This document shows positions 49,706 through 61,169 of a stretch of DNA of 64,000 nucleotides, piece after piece. The notes beneath the pieces are model-generated. The model saw only the letters and a list, made by a program, of their open reading frames with translations. It ran no database searches and was not told the origin of the DNA. This stretch comes from Adenanthera pavonina (Eukaryota > Streptophyta > Magnoliopsida > Fabales > Fabaceae), in contig JAIVEN010000014.1 in assembly GCA_026686845.1 (NCBI GenBank), positions 15,610,001 to 15,674,000 of the forward strand. The letters run 5' to 3'. The stretch's first letter is position 1. Each line of letters starts with the position of its first letter. The translations under genes and the position numbers were made by a program.

Positions 49706-50222
49706 TGATAAGTGTGCGGGCCAAAACGAGTGTGCCGAGATTACAAGTCCGAGGTAGATGGATGTCCTTTTGAAGCCTAGCTTTCCGGGCTCATATACAC
49801 TGAGCTATAATTCGGAGGCCGAGTTTAAGCACAATTAACCGAGTAATACATCGGTTATCGAACGATAAGGCCGAGTAATCGTATGGCCAAATGATCGTCC
49901 GACTGAACAACATCTCGGCCATATACGAGTTTCTCCACGAAAACTATTTTACCACAAAAACACCCAGCTAGGAGTAACAGTTATGAGATCATAACAGTTA
50001 TGGAATCATAACTGTAAGACGAAAAATCAGGGATCATGCAAAAAGAGCGCGATACTCCATGATGACCATTTATGAACAATCCCGATAAATTAGGGATTAC
50101 AGGGAGATGATGGTTAAACCTAAACGGTCAGAAGCAGATCAATAAAAGGGAAAAAAGATAAGCATAATAGGAGGCACTGCATACGAACAAGAGGGATAGT
50201 ATCTCGGTCTTTTGACGGAACA
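49706..50222 (+). repeat. Probable 5' LTR of the Tat element (left border uncertain)
   Basis: A region rich in CCGAG/CTCGG words (typical of this element) ends with GGAACA just before the primer-binding region. The left border is placed at TGATAAGTGTGCGG only because it starts with TG and marks the change in composition. The other LTR lies outside the window, so neither border can be proved here. Confidence 0.45.
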
Positions 50223-50226
50223 TTTT

Positions 50227-50244
50227 TGGCGCCCACCGTGGGGC
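50227..50244 (+). other. Primer-binding-site region of the Tat element
   Basis: TGGCGCCCACCGTGGGGC starts 4 nt after the presumed LTR end. The same opening (TGGCGCC...) is common at this place in Tat-type elements. Which tRNA it pairs with was not established. Confidence 0.55.
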
Positions 50245-50276
50245 CGAGAAAAACTATCCTACTACCACCAAGAATC

Positions 50277-52547
50277 ATGGTGCGAACCAGGAGCAGTGCG
50301 GGTGCAGGAGAACGACGCTTCGAAGACAGGCCTTCTTTGGAGGACAACCCTGTCATTTGGGCAATGCGTGAGGAGATGGAGCTATTAAGAAAGGAGAATG
50401 AGGAAATACGTGAAAGGAATAGGCAGTTGGAGCAAGAACGCTATCATGAAGGTACTTCTCCTCCTCGAGGAGGGGAACGAGGGAATACCAACAGGGATAC
50501 TCAGCGGTCACATCAGGAGGGAAGTCGACGGGAGGAAACACACCATTCAGAGACAAACATTGACAATTTGCGAGGAGATAAGCAGGCCACTCGGAGACAT
50601 CCGTTTGTTGATGGCATCATGGAGACGCCATTGCCAAAAGGATGGAAGGGCTTAAACCTAGAAAGATATGACGGTACTACCAATCCTGATGAGCATGTGG
50701 ATGCGTATGTCACGCAGGTGAATCTGTTCACAAATGAGGATGCAGTTTTGTGTAGGGTCTTCCCTACGTCCTTGAAAGGAGCAGCTCTGAGTTGGTATAC
50801 CCGGCTCCCATCACGATCTATCGATTGCTTTGAAACCTTAGTCAATAAATTCAGCGCGCAGTACGCTACCAGCCGACCTCATCAGCTTACCTCGGCTGCG
50901 TTGGTAAACTTGCGACAGGAGAAGGATGAGTCTCTAAGGAGTTTCATGGAGCGCTTCTCATCAGTCTCGGTAAAGATCCGGGATCTAAACCCTGAAGTAG
51001 CAATGCACACAATGTTGATGGCTCTCAAGCCGGGGCCATTTGCTGACCACCTATGTCGAAAACCACCTTCCGATATGGATGAGCTTAGAAATCGTGCGGC
51101 CGGATATATACAAATGGAGGAGGTGTCAAAGTTTAGAAATAGGGTTAGGACCGATTTGGACAAGCGAACGGAATTAAACAACCGTGGAAGCCTAAGGCCG
51201 ATGTTAGAGAAGGGAAAGTTTAAAAGAGAAGGTACTAGCCAGGGACCGAAGTATGACTTCTACACTCTACTAAATACCAACCGAGCTCGAATTCTGGAAG
51301 AAGCTCGCAATACCGAATTGATACGGCTCCTAGCTCCCGGACACACCCCGGAGATGGCGGATCAATCAAAGCATTGCAGGTACCATCGCAATTATGGTCA
51401 CACCACGGAGGAGTGCTGGACATTACTGGACAAGATTGAGGAACTGATCCAGGCCGGGCATTTCGGCAACTTTGTACAGAGGGGTCACGGTAATCGTCCA
51501 TCTTATAATGGGCGAGGCCGCGGTAGAGGTCAGATCCGAGCTCAGGAAGAACCTTGGCAACCGAATAAGGAAAGAAGACAGTCAGACGACACTCGAAACA
51601 GGGAAGAAAACAGAATAAGAGGGGTAATCAACACTATAGCTGGTGGGTTTGCCGGAGGAGGGGCAACCAGTTCGGCCAGGAGAAGACACCTGAGGGCCAT
51701 TCAGATAGTAAATGCGATGATGCACCAAGCGCCCCGGAGTTCTTGTTCCATAACCTTCTCGGATAAGGATTTCGAAGGAGTCGATCCTAACCAGGACGAC
51801 CCCATGGTGATTTCGGTGGAAGTGGCCAATTACGTTGTCAGAAAGACACTGATAGACCAAGGAAGCTCGGCGGATATCTTGTATTATACTACCTTTCAGA
51901 AGCTCGGGATACCCGAGGAGACGATTAAGCCTTATCGTGATCCGTTGGTCGGCTTTGCAGGAGAACATGTTCATACCCGAGGATATGTGGAGTTGTTGAC
52001 CACCTTCCGGGGAGATCTCGGGTCAAAAACTATTATGATCAGGTACCTTATCATTGATGCAATAACTTCTTATAACATCTTGATAGGTCGACCTGCGTTA
52101 AATGAGCTCAGTGCCGTGGTTTCCACTCTTCACCTCACGATGAAGTTTCCCTCGGTGTCCGGGGATGTAGTTGCAATAAAGGCTGATCAAAAGGTTGCAA
52201 GACAATGCTATGTAGATAGTCTAAAAGTCACCAGGGGAAAGGTAGTTGGCAATGGTGAGAATATGAGGAAGGATATGACATCAGTAAGTTTGGTGGAGCT
52301 TGATCCTCGACTTGATGTACAGGATCAAAGGCCAAGGCCTATTGAAGAATTACAAAAATTTCAGCTCGCCGGTGAAGATCGGTGCACTAATCTTGGAAGT
52401 CAACTCAGAGGAGAGATAAAAAAGCAGATAACAAGGATGCTAAAGGACAATGCTGATTTGTTCGCATGGACTTCTCAGACATACCGGGAATTGATCCAAA
52501 TTTTTTATACCACAAACTGGCGGTATACCCTGAAGCTAAGCCGATAG
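50277..52547 (+). pseudogene. Tat gag-protease
   Basis: An open frame from the ATG at 50277 (MVRTRSSAGAGERR; the frame also extends upstream without a Met). The N-terminal part has a charged coiled-coil-like stretch (MREEMELLRKENEEIRERN). The capsid-like retrotrans_gag domain follows (KGLNLERYDGTTNPDEHV; SWYTRLP; LRQEKDESLRSFMERF). A C/H-rich knuckle (HCRYHRNYGHTTEEC) lies at about residue 370. An aspartic-protease-like segment carries IDQGSSADILY near 51856. The frame slips near 52473, where the RT part continues in another frame. It ends in unrelated codons at 52547. Confidence 0.85.
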
Positions 52548-55144
52548 TGCAAAGGAAGAGGCGCGTAGGCGAGGAAAGGCAGAAGGCAATGAGGGAAGAA
52601 ATGGAAAAGCTGATTGATGCTGGGTTCATCCGAGAAATTGAATATACAACATGGTTGGTCAATGTGGTGTTCGTTAAAAAGGCTAATGGAAGGTGGAGAA
52701 TGTGCACGGATTATACCGACCTAAACAAGTCATGCCCGAAAGATACATACCCACTCCCTAGCATAGATCGGCTTGTAGATGGAGCGTCAGGCTGTGGCCT
52801 ACTCAGCTTTCTGGATGCTTACTCCGGGTATAATCAGATAAGGATGTACCCCCCTGACGAGGAGAAAACCGCGTTCATGACTGAGAACGCTAATTATTGC
52901 TATCAGGTGATACCGTTCGGACTGAAGAATACTGGGGCTACCTACCAACGGCTGATGGATAAAATATTTCAAGAACAGATTGGGAGAAACCTGGAAGTAT
53001 ATGTTGATGACATGGTAGTAAAGTCCGAAGATCCCTCCAAGCATGCTGCTAACCTTGGCGAGGTGTTCGGAAGAATACGGAAGTACAACATGAGGTTAAA
53101 TCCTGAGAAGTGCGTATTCGGAGTCAACAGGGGGGAAATTTTTAGGATTCATGTTAACACATCGGGGTATTGAAGCCAATCCCGATAAATGCCAAGCTAT
53201 TATTGACATTAGAAGCCCCCAAAACATAAAAGAAGTGCAGAAGTTGACAGGGCGACTAGCATCACTATCCCGCTTCATACCGAGGTTAGTGGAGAAAGCT
53301 AGGCCGTTCTTTAAGTTACTTAAGAAGGCTGAGCGGTATGAGTGAAATGAGGAATGTGAGCTGGCGTTTCAAAGTTTCAAAGGCTTCTTTTCGGCACCTC
53401 CGATCCTTAATCGGCCTGTTCCTGACAAAGAGTTGCTACTGTATATGTCGGTGACCGAGCATGCAATTAGCTCGGTGATTGTGCAAGAAATAGGCAAGCA
53501 GCAAATACCGGTATACTTCATCAGCCGAGTATTGCACAACGCAGAATCGAGGTATCAGACTATTGAAAAGTTAGCTCTGGTTTTGGTCATATGGGCGAGA
53601 AGGTTGCAACCTTATTTCCAAAGCCACGAGGTTGTTGTAAAGACTGATCACCCCGTAAAGCAGGTCTTAAGGAAACCTGAGTTAGCAGGCCGAATGATCT
53701 CATGGTCAGTCGAGTTGTCAGAATTCAGCATAAGATATGAGCCGAGAGGACCAATTAAAGCACAATGTCTATCTGATTTTGTCGCCGAACTTACCCCACC
53801 TGAAGATTCCAAAGATGGGGACCAATGAATATTCTATGTAGATGGCTCGTCCAATACCAAGGGGAGTGGAGCGGGAATCATTTTGGAAGGCCCCGGAGGG
53901 ATAACTTTGGAGCAGTCTCTTAAGATCGACTTCCCAGTCACGAATAACCAGGCCGAGTATGAAGCTCTCATTGCTGGGTTAAATTTAGCTAGAGAGGTGG
54001 GAGCGAGCCAAGTTAGATGTCGGAGTGATTCACAGCTGGTTTCTGAGCAAGTCTCGGGAGCTTACCAGGCCAAAGACCCACAGTTGGCAAAATACTTGAA
54101 CAAGGTGAAACACTTGGTTGAATGCTTTGATGAATTCGCGATTGAGCACATTCCAAGAGAAGAGAACTCCCGAGCTGATTTGCTATCCAGATTGGCTAAC
54201 GTCAAAAGGCTTGGGCAGCATGAGACGATCATCAAAGAGACAATATATCGACCCAGTGTTGATCTTCAGAAGATTATGGTCAGAAGTAGCCCGGACCAGG
54301 AATGGATGACCCCTATTTGGAACTACCTGGCTGAAGGGATTTTACCCAACGACCAGAACGAAGCAAGGAGACTGAAGATAAAGTCCTCCCATTACATAAT
54401 AATGGGAGGAGACTTATACAGGCGAGGATTCTCAACCCCCCTCTTAAAATGCCTCACTCTTGAGCAGGCGAAATATGTTATGAGCGAAATCCATGAAGGA
54501 GTATGTGAGATGCATACTGGTGGAAGATCTATGGTAGCGAGAGTAATCCGGGCCGGCTATTATTGGCCCACTATGTGAGTTGATTGCACCGAGTATAGTA
54601 AGAAGTGTAATGAGTGTCAAAGGTTTGGCAATCTACGCCATGCACCGCCGGAAGAATTGCACACACTGACGTCTCCGTGGCCATTCATGGTGTGGGGAAT
54701 GGATATTCTCGGACCTTTCCCGATAGGTAAAGGGTAGGTCAAGTTCTTATTAGTTGGCATAGACTATTTCACCAAATGGATTGAGGCAGAATCGTTAGCT
54801 AAGATCATGGCACAACAAGTACAGAAATTCGTATGGAGAAATATTGTCTGTCGGTATAGAATTCCTCACTCGGTGGTTACTGATAATGGGAGGCAGTTTG
54901 TTGATGGAAACTTAAAGCAATTCTATGAACAGCTCGGTATCAAGCATCGAGTGTCTTCGGTCGAGCATCCCCAAACAAATGGACAAGCAGAAGCGGCGAA
55001 CAAGGTTATCCTCGGAGAACGAAAGAAGAGATTGGGAAGAGCGAAGGGAGCCTGGGCCGAGGAATTACCAAGCATCCTCTGGGCCTATCGTTGCACGCCT
55101 CAGTCAAGCACCAAGGAAACCCCTTTTAGGTTGACTTTTGGAGC
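52474..55144 (+). pseudogene. Tat pol: RT, two RNase H domains, 5' part of integrase (broken)
   Basis: RT runs from PGIDPNFLYHKL through the template-binding block (WRMCTDYTDLNKSCPKD) and the catalytic YVDDMVV near 52998. The frame slips near 53138 and continues as GIEANPDKCQAI. A stop lies at 53343. RNase H 1 follows (VYFISRVLHNAESRY). After a stop at 53826, a second RNase H of the plant/archaeal type starts with FYVDGSS, has NNQAEYEALIAGL and ends near REENSRADLLSRLAN. The integrase zinc part, a stop at about 54576, the core (KFLLVGIDYFTKWIEAE after a stop at 54736) and VTDNGRQF lead to the insertion point at 55144. All the stops can be explained by single transitions. Confidence 0.88.
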
Positions 55145-55148
55145 TGAC
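55145..55148 (+). other. Target site duplication TGAC (left copy)
   Basis: TGAC directly before the left LTR is repeated at 60776-60779 directly after the right LTR. Removing the insert and one copy leaves the integrase coding frame of the outer element uninterrupted across the join, which confirms the borders. Confidence 0.92.
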
Positions 55149-55625
55149 TGTCACGGCCTCGGAACTTTCACGCCTTAAACCGTGCCGGCCTTAGCTTGAT
55201 CAACCCTCTTGATCCCGTGCTAAGTCAGCCGAACCCTCGAGTAGGCAAAGACAAGCGAACTAGAGAATAAGAGAACACTCATACAAGAGAGAGTTTGAGA
55301 GAATAAGCAAATGCACTCAAATGCTTTGATTCTTCGATTCGTTACAAATGAGGTGGGAGGGGGTATTTATAGGCCTCCCATAGTTTCTAGAAGTTTCCCA
55401 CCTCCTCAATGGACGGTGGAGATCGTTTCGATCTAACGGCCTACAATGAATCTCTAGATTCTTCCACTAGATATTTACAAAGAATTATCTAGAATGTACA
55501 AGAGAAGAAACCTATCTACAAGGTTCTAGAATTATGTACAAGGTTCAAGAGAAAGCAAGCCTCTTCAAGATATCTCTGGAACGTTCTGGAGGCTTCTAGT
55601 CAAACCTCACAAAAAATTCGTGACA
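55149..55625 (-). repeat. 3' LTR of the nested chromovirus (left copy)
   Basis: 477 bp, starts TGTCACGGCC and ends TTCGTGACA on the + strand. The TATAAATA box (complement of 55364-55371) and three heat-shock-like motifs (55385-55397, 55524-55531, 55579-55596) match those of the right copy. It differs from the right copy at about 11 positions. Confidence 0.95.
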
Positions 55626-55636
55626 TTCTCCCCTAC
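55626..55636 (-). other. Polypurine tract of the nested chromovirus
   Basis: On the complement, GTAGGGGAGAA lies between the polyprotein stop codon (55639-55637) and the 3' LTR, touching both. It is the plus-strand priming site. Confidence 0.8.
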
Positions 55637-58600
55637 CTAATCCGGTGACGTCCTCGTCACTGTTTCATCCTTGTACCGGCGTAGGTGGTCTTCAAACTGC
55701 CAAAGATCTTCTTGTGGTTCCCATGTTGCCTCGCTCTCTGGCAGTCCCTTCCATTTCACCAAGTATTGGGTACTTGGTGGGACTCCTCTTCGACGCACGA
55801 CCTTGTGAGCAAGTATATCCTCGACCTGTCTGTCATAAGACTTGGTTGTCACAGGTGGTGCTCTTGAGGAAAGTCCTCGACCGGGGTCATCCTTGTCTTC
55901 ATGGAATGGCTTCAACATGCTCACATGGAAGACAGGATGAATCTTCAAGTTTGGTGGTAGATCCACCTTGTAGGATACCTTCCCAACCTTCTTCAATACT
56001 TTGTAGGGACCCTCATATTTTCGAATGAGGCCCTTGTGAACCTTTCTGAAGGCCTTGAATAGTTGTGGGAGAAGTTTCACCATTACCATATCTCCCACTT
56101 GGAACTCGCTAGCTCGCCTCCTCCTATCAACGAACTTTTTCATTCTCTTGGCTGCCTTGACAAGGAAGGATCGAGTCTCGTCAGCTAGCTCATGCCAAGA
56201 TTTAGCCATGTGGAAGGCTCCTGGACTCTTGCCCTTATATGTTGTAGCAAGGGCATGAGGTGTCAGAGGTTGCTGTCCCGTCACCACTTCAAAGGGACTC
56301 CTTCCAGTGGATTCGCTCCTCTGCAAGTTGTAAGAGAACTGGGCCACATCCATCAACTTAGCCCAATCCTTCTGGTTGGCACTCACGAAATGTCAGAGAT
56401 AACACTCCAACAATGCATTCACCCGTTCTATTTGCCCATCCGTCTGAGGGTGAAAGCTAGTCGAGAAGTGCAACTCTGTCCCCAATAACTTGAATAGCTC
56501 AGTCCATAGTTTGCCCGTGAAACGGGGATCTCTGTCACTGATGATAGTCTTGGGCAATCCCCAAAACTTCACCACGTTCTTGAAGAACAGGCGAGCTGCT
56601 TCCTCCGCTGTATAGTCTGTCGGGGCTGGAATGAAGGTCCCATACTTAGAGAAGCGATCCACCACTACCATAATGGAACCAAACCCCTCGGACTTAGGCA
56701 ATGCTGAGATAAAATCCATGGAGACACTCTTCCATGGCTGGCTTGGAGTAGGTAACGGCTCCAACAATCCTGCGGGAAGTTGGTTGTCTACCTTGTCCTG
56801 TTGGCATACAAGACAAGTCTTCACATAGGCCTCCACGTCATCCCTCATGTGAGGCCAGTAGTAGGCAGCTTCCAACAATGCCAACGTTCGCCTCTGTCTT
56901 GGATGACCAGCCCATTTGGAGTTATGACACTCCTTGATCAAGTCCTTCCTCAAGTTGTCCCACTTAGGAACAAAGAGTCTGCTTCCCACAGTATAGAGGA
57001 GTTCATCCTCGACCCAAAACCTCTTGGTTTTACCCTCCTTAGCCAACTCCACAAGCTACTGGGCTAGGGGGTCTTGAGTAATACCTTGCTTGATCTTGGT
57101 GATCAAGTCCCCACTGGCTTGGCTGATGGCAGCTAGCTCAGCCTTCCTACTCAAGGCATCAGCAACAACATTGGCTGTCCCTGGCTTATACTCCAATACA
57201 TAATCAAACTCAGCCAGGAAGTCTTGCCATCTTGCTTGCTTAGGGGAGAGCTTCTTCTGCCTTTGGAAGTAGCTGGTGACGACATTATCGGTCTTGATCA
57301 CAAACCTTGCCCCTAGCAAGTAATGCCTCCAAGTGCGCAAGCAATGAACCACGGTCGTCATCTCCTTCTCTTGCACCGTGTACCGCCTCTCGGTATCATT
57401 GAGCTTGCGACTTTCAAATGCAATGGGATGCCTCTCTTGCATTAGGACCCCTCCTATAGCAAAGTCGGAGGCATCGGTGTGCACCTCAAAAGGTTTAGTG
57501 AAATCCGGGAGAGCCAAGACAGGTTCCTCTGTCACTGCCATCTTAAGCTCCTCAAAAGCTTTCTGGCATCCCTCCGTCCACACCCATGGCTTATTCTTCT
57601 TCAACAACTCAGTGAGAGGGGCCGCTCTAGCAGAGTAGCCCTTGATGAACCACCGATAGTAGTTAACTAACCCAAGGAAAGATCTCAACTCTGTCACTCG
57701 AGTTGGAGGCTCCAACTCCTTGATAGCTTGGACTTTCCTTCCGTCCATGCGCAAGGTCCCTTGGGCTATGATGTGCCCGAGGAAGTTCACTTCTTCCCTA
57801 GCGAAGGAACACTTCTCCTTCTTCACGTATAATTCATTCTCACGTAGGGTCTTGAACACGGCTCGCAGGTGTTCAGCATGCTCCTCTAATGAGTCGCTAT
57901 AGACCACAATGCCATCCAAGTACACTACCACGAACCGATCAAGATACGGATGAAAGATCTTGTTCATGAGAGTGCAGAATGTGGCCGGTGCATTGGTCAA
58001 CCCAAAAGGCATCACCAACCACTCGAAAGACCCATAGCGTGTGACACAAGTAGTCTTAGGTTCATCTCCTTCGGCAATCCGAACTTGATGATACCCAGAC
58101 CTTAAGTCCAACTTGGAGAAGTACCTTGCCTTCCCTAACCGGTCAAACAAATCAGCTATCAAAGGGATAGGATACTTGTTCTTGATAGTTACCTTATTGA
58201 GAGCCCGATAGTCGATGCACAACCGTAGTGATCCATCTTGCTTCTTCTGGAATAAGACCGGTGCTCCATAAGGTGCCTTGGATGGTTGGATAGATCCAGC
58301 ATCAACCAACTCCTTTAGTTGCTTTCGCAACTCTTCTAGCTCAGGCGGTGCCATCCTGTAAGGTGTCATGGCAGGTGGTTTTGCTCCCGGTTCCAACTCG
58401 ATCTTGTGATCTACCTCCCGACGAGGTGGGAGTTTCTTTGGTAGCTCCAGTGGCATCATATCATGGTTCTCTTCAAGAACCTGCTGGATGACCAAGGGAA
58501 GATCTTCACGCATCTCCTTCCCAAGATCTACCTCCTTCAGTGCAGCCAGGTATGTAACTTCTCCCCTCTTGAAGCCCTTCTTCACTTGCATGGCTGACAA

Positions 58601-60214
58601 CTGATTCCTGCTAGGTCCACTTGTTGCAGGTATCATGGCAGCAACTCCTTGGTCTAGAACACACAAGGCGTTGTAGTGGGGTATAAAGAAGATGTTATGC
58701 TTCCTCATGAACTCCTGGCCAAGAACGACTTTGTAGTCATCCATGGGAGCGACAGTGAGATCCGTCTTGCCACTCCATGATCCTAAGCACAACTCGACCC
58801 CTCGAGCTATGCCATGAATCGATTTAGGAGAAGAGTTGACAGCCTTCATCATACCCCCTCCAGCCACAACCTTGAGACCAATCCTCTTGGCCTCCTCAGG
58901 AGTAATGAAGCTGTTGCCTGCCCCTGTATCTACCATGGTTGAGACATGTTTCCCATTCAACTTTGCCTCAACGTACATCAACCCGGTACTCTTGGTAGGT
59001 GTGGGCGACGGCTTGAACTTCAAGGCATTGAGTAATCGGAGAGAACCCAACTCCGCACTTTCCTCTGCCTGGGCCTCTTGCTCCTCCACTATGGCTGCCA
59101 AGCTCCCTAGCTTCGGGCAGTCCTTCATGCGGTGAGGACCCTTGCACACAAAACAACTAATGTTGGTGTTGGAGCTCTTCTTCTGGTTGTCATACTTCTT
59201 TTGCGGTGGCTTGTTGTCTCCACCCTTGTTCACTCCCTTACCCTTGTCTCCCCCACCTTTGCCCTGGTTGTTAGGTTTGGAAGACTTGGGCTTGGAAGAT
59301 TCACTCTTCTCCTTCTGATAGTCGGTGAGACTTTCGGCCACGGTAATAGCTTCATCGATGTCCTTCACACCCCGGCGCTGCAACTCATGCTTGGCCCAAT
59401 TTTGAAGGCCATCAATGAAGTGGAACAGAAGATCCTCGCTGCTCAAGTTGGGGATCTGGAGCATCAAGGTAGTGAACTCCTTCACATAGTCTGAGATGGT
59501 GGTCTTGTGCTTGAGCTCCCTTAGCTTCTTGCGCGCCTCATAGACCACATTCTCTGGGAAGAATTGTCTCTTCAATTCTTTCTTGAAGTCTTCCCAAGTG
59601 TTGATGGTGCAAAGACCTTTCTCCATGTCCGCATGTTTTCTACGCCACCATAACATAGCATTATCAGTAAGGAACAAGGAAGCAGTACGTATCTTGGCTT
59701 AGTCGTCACTCAACCCCAAGCCTTCAGCATAGTGCTCCATCTGCCATAGGAAGTTCTCCACCTCCTTAGCATCACGAACGCCTTTGAACTCCTTCAGTCT
59801 GGGAAGATCCAACTTCACTTCCCTTACTCCACTAGTTCCAGCCACTAGGGAGTTTCTCCCTTGGTTCTCCAAGTAAGTCTTGAGTGCATCCAACTGCCGC
59901 TGCATCATTGTGATGGCATCAATCACATTTTCCTCCAGCGTCCTCATCAATTTAGCACGCTGATCCTCAGAGTTTTGGATATTCTCCACAGTAGCCTTGA
60001 GACCTTCGAGCTCATCCAATGTATGCGACTCAAGGATTGTGAAGTCGCTCTCCAGCTTGTTCACCTTGTTAGTTACCTCCAACAAGGCGTCCTCTAAATG
60101 ATCAACTTGAATCGAAAGAGAAGCAAAGTCCTCAGCACTTACCTTACTAGTGCTTCGACCCCCTCTTACTCCCTTGATGAGTAGCTTGGGCCTCCTTGCC
60201 GCGTACCTCCACAT
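55637..60214 (-). pseudogene. Chromovirus gag-pol polyprotein, one frame with three in-frame stops
   Basis: Starts at the ATG at 60214 (MWRYAARRPKLLIKGVRGGR) with a coiled-coil gag N-terminus. Gag capsid (WWRRKHADMEKG), a zinc knuckle CFVCKGPHRMKDC near 59150 and protease (VDTGAGNSF near 58930) follow. RT (DGSLRLCIDYRALNKVT), RNase H (VHTDASDFAIGG) and integrase come next. The integrase has an HHCC zinc part, CLVCQQDK, SMDFISALPKS and TSFHPQTDGQIERVN. A C-terminal chromodomain spans 55800-55660 (VEDILAHKVVRRRG; YLVKWKGLPESEATWEP). The frame is continuous for ~1525 codons, broken only by TAA (59701), TAG (57058) and TGA (56395). The RT motif reads YLDG rather than YLDD near 57895, so the copy also lacks a catalytic aspartate. 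It is non-autonomous. Confidence 0.92.
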
Positions 60215-60283
60215 TGAGTACTCCTGTTTCTTCCAATATCCTTGCCCACGAACAAAGCTTCAATAAGGCTCCCTCGAACCTAA

Positions 60284-60295
60284 GCTCTGATACCA
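60284..60295 (-). other. Primer-binding site, initiator tRNA-Met
   Basis: On the complement, TGGTATCAGAGC starts 3 nt inside the 5' LTR. It is the classic match to the 3' end of initiator methionine tRNA used by many plant LTR retrotransposons. Confidence 0.92.
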
Positions 60296-60298
60296 CGT

Positions 60299-60775
60299 TG
60301 TCACGGCCTCAGAACTTTCACGCCTTGAACCGTGCCAGCCTTAGCTTGATCAACCCTCTTGATCCCGTGCTAAGTCAGCCGAACCCTCGAGTAGGCAAAG
60401 ATAAGCGAACTAGAGAACAAGAGAATACTCACACAAGAGAGAGTTTGAGAGAATAAGCAAATGCACTCAAATGCTTTGATTCTTCGATTCGTTACAAATG
60501 AGGTGGGAGGGGGTATTTATAGGCCTCCCATGGTTTCTAGAAGTTTCCCACCTCCTCAATGGACAGTGGAGATCGTTTTGATCTAACGGCCTACAATGAA
60601 TCTCTAGATTCTTCCACTAGATATTTACAAAGAATTATCTAGAATGTACAAGAGAAGAAACCTATCTACAAGGTTCTAGAATTATGTACAAGGTTCAAGA
60701 GAAAGCAAGCCTCTTCAAGATATCTCTGGAACGTTCTGGAGGCTTCTAGTCAAACCTCACGAAAAATTCGTGACA
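60299..60775 (-). repeat. 5' LTR of the nested chromovirus (right copy)
   Basis: 477 bp with the same ends as the left copy. As the element reads leftwards, this copy holds the active promoter. It is followed by the PBS at 60295-60284. Confidence 0.95.
60514..60547 (-). promoter_or_regulatory. LTR core promoter: TATA box with adjacent heat-shock-element-like motif
   Basis: On the complement, CCTATAAATACC (TATAAATA at 60521-60514) is the core promoter. Thirteen bases upstream lies GAAACTTCTAGAA (60547-60535), three alternating GAA/TTC units with perfect 2 nt spacing. Two more such sites lie further upstream in the LTR: 60681-60674 (TTCTAGAA) and 60746-60729. The last reads GAAGCCTCCAGAACGTTC, four units with one mismatch. 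This arrangement matches heat-shock promoters and the heat-activated ONSEN LTR. Heat response is inferred, not shown. Confidence 0.6.
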
Positions 60776-60779
60776 TGAC
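60776..60779 (+). other. Target site duplication TGAC (right copy)
   Basis: Second copy of the 4 bp duplication made by insertion of the chromovirus; see 55145-55148. Confidence 0.92.
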
Positions 60780-61169
60780 GCAATGATCCCAGTGGAAGTG
60801 GGAGAGCCGTCCTTTAGGCGAATACTTCCCAATCAACATATAAACCAGGAAAAGATGGAAGTCGAACTAGATCTATCCGAGGAGGTCCGGGAAAATGCAC
60901 GTATACAAGAAGAAGCTTGTAAACAAAGAGTGGCTCGACGTTATAATTCTCGGCTTAAGCCGAGGAGTTTTGTTGGCGGAGATCTCGTTTAGAGAAAGCA
61001 GAGCGAAGCAAGGAAGAACATCAGCGAGGGAAAACTAGCTGCAAATTGGGAAGGGCCTTACAGAGTTACAGAAGCGTTGGGCAATGGAGCATATAGATTA
61101 GAAAAGCTGTCAGGAGCAGCAATTCATAGAACATGGAATGCTTCTCACCTCAAAAATTATTTCAGTTAG
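60780..61169 (+). pseudogene. Tat integrase, 3' part, continuing after the nested element
   Basis: Resumes directly with MIPVEVGEPSFRR and runs through the integrase C-terminal region (RRYNSRLKPRSFVGGDLV). A stop at 60990-60992 interrupts it. It then reads on through NWEGPYRV, GNGAYRLEKLSG and a final WNASHLKNYFS to the natural stop at 61167-61169. These residues are the GPY/F-type module at the end of Gypsy integrases. Confidence 0.88.

Larger units (their letters stand above)
55149..60775 (-). mobile_element. Chromovirus (Ty3/Gypsy with chromodomain, probably Galadriel-like), complete, 5627 bp
   Basis: A full-length element on the complement strand, nested in the Tat integrase. It has two 477 bp LTRs with TGTCACG...CGTGACA ends, a 4 bp target duplication, a PBS for initiator tRNA-Met, one long gag-pol frame and a purine tract. 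The C-terminal chromodomain assigns it to chromoviruses. The gag and RT style suggests Galadriel, but that needs a tree. By eye the two LTRs differ at about 11 of 477 positions, all transitions, so the insertion is fairly recent. Confidence 0.95.

Noticed and set aside
55645..57670. Several + strand frames over the chromovirus
   Set aside because: All are shadows of the complement-strand polyprotein with its recognisable chromodomain, integrase and RNase H.
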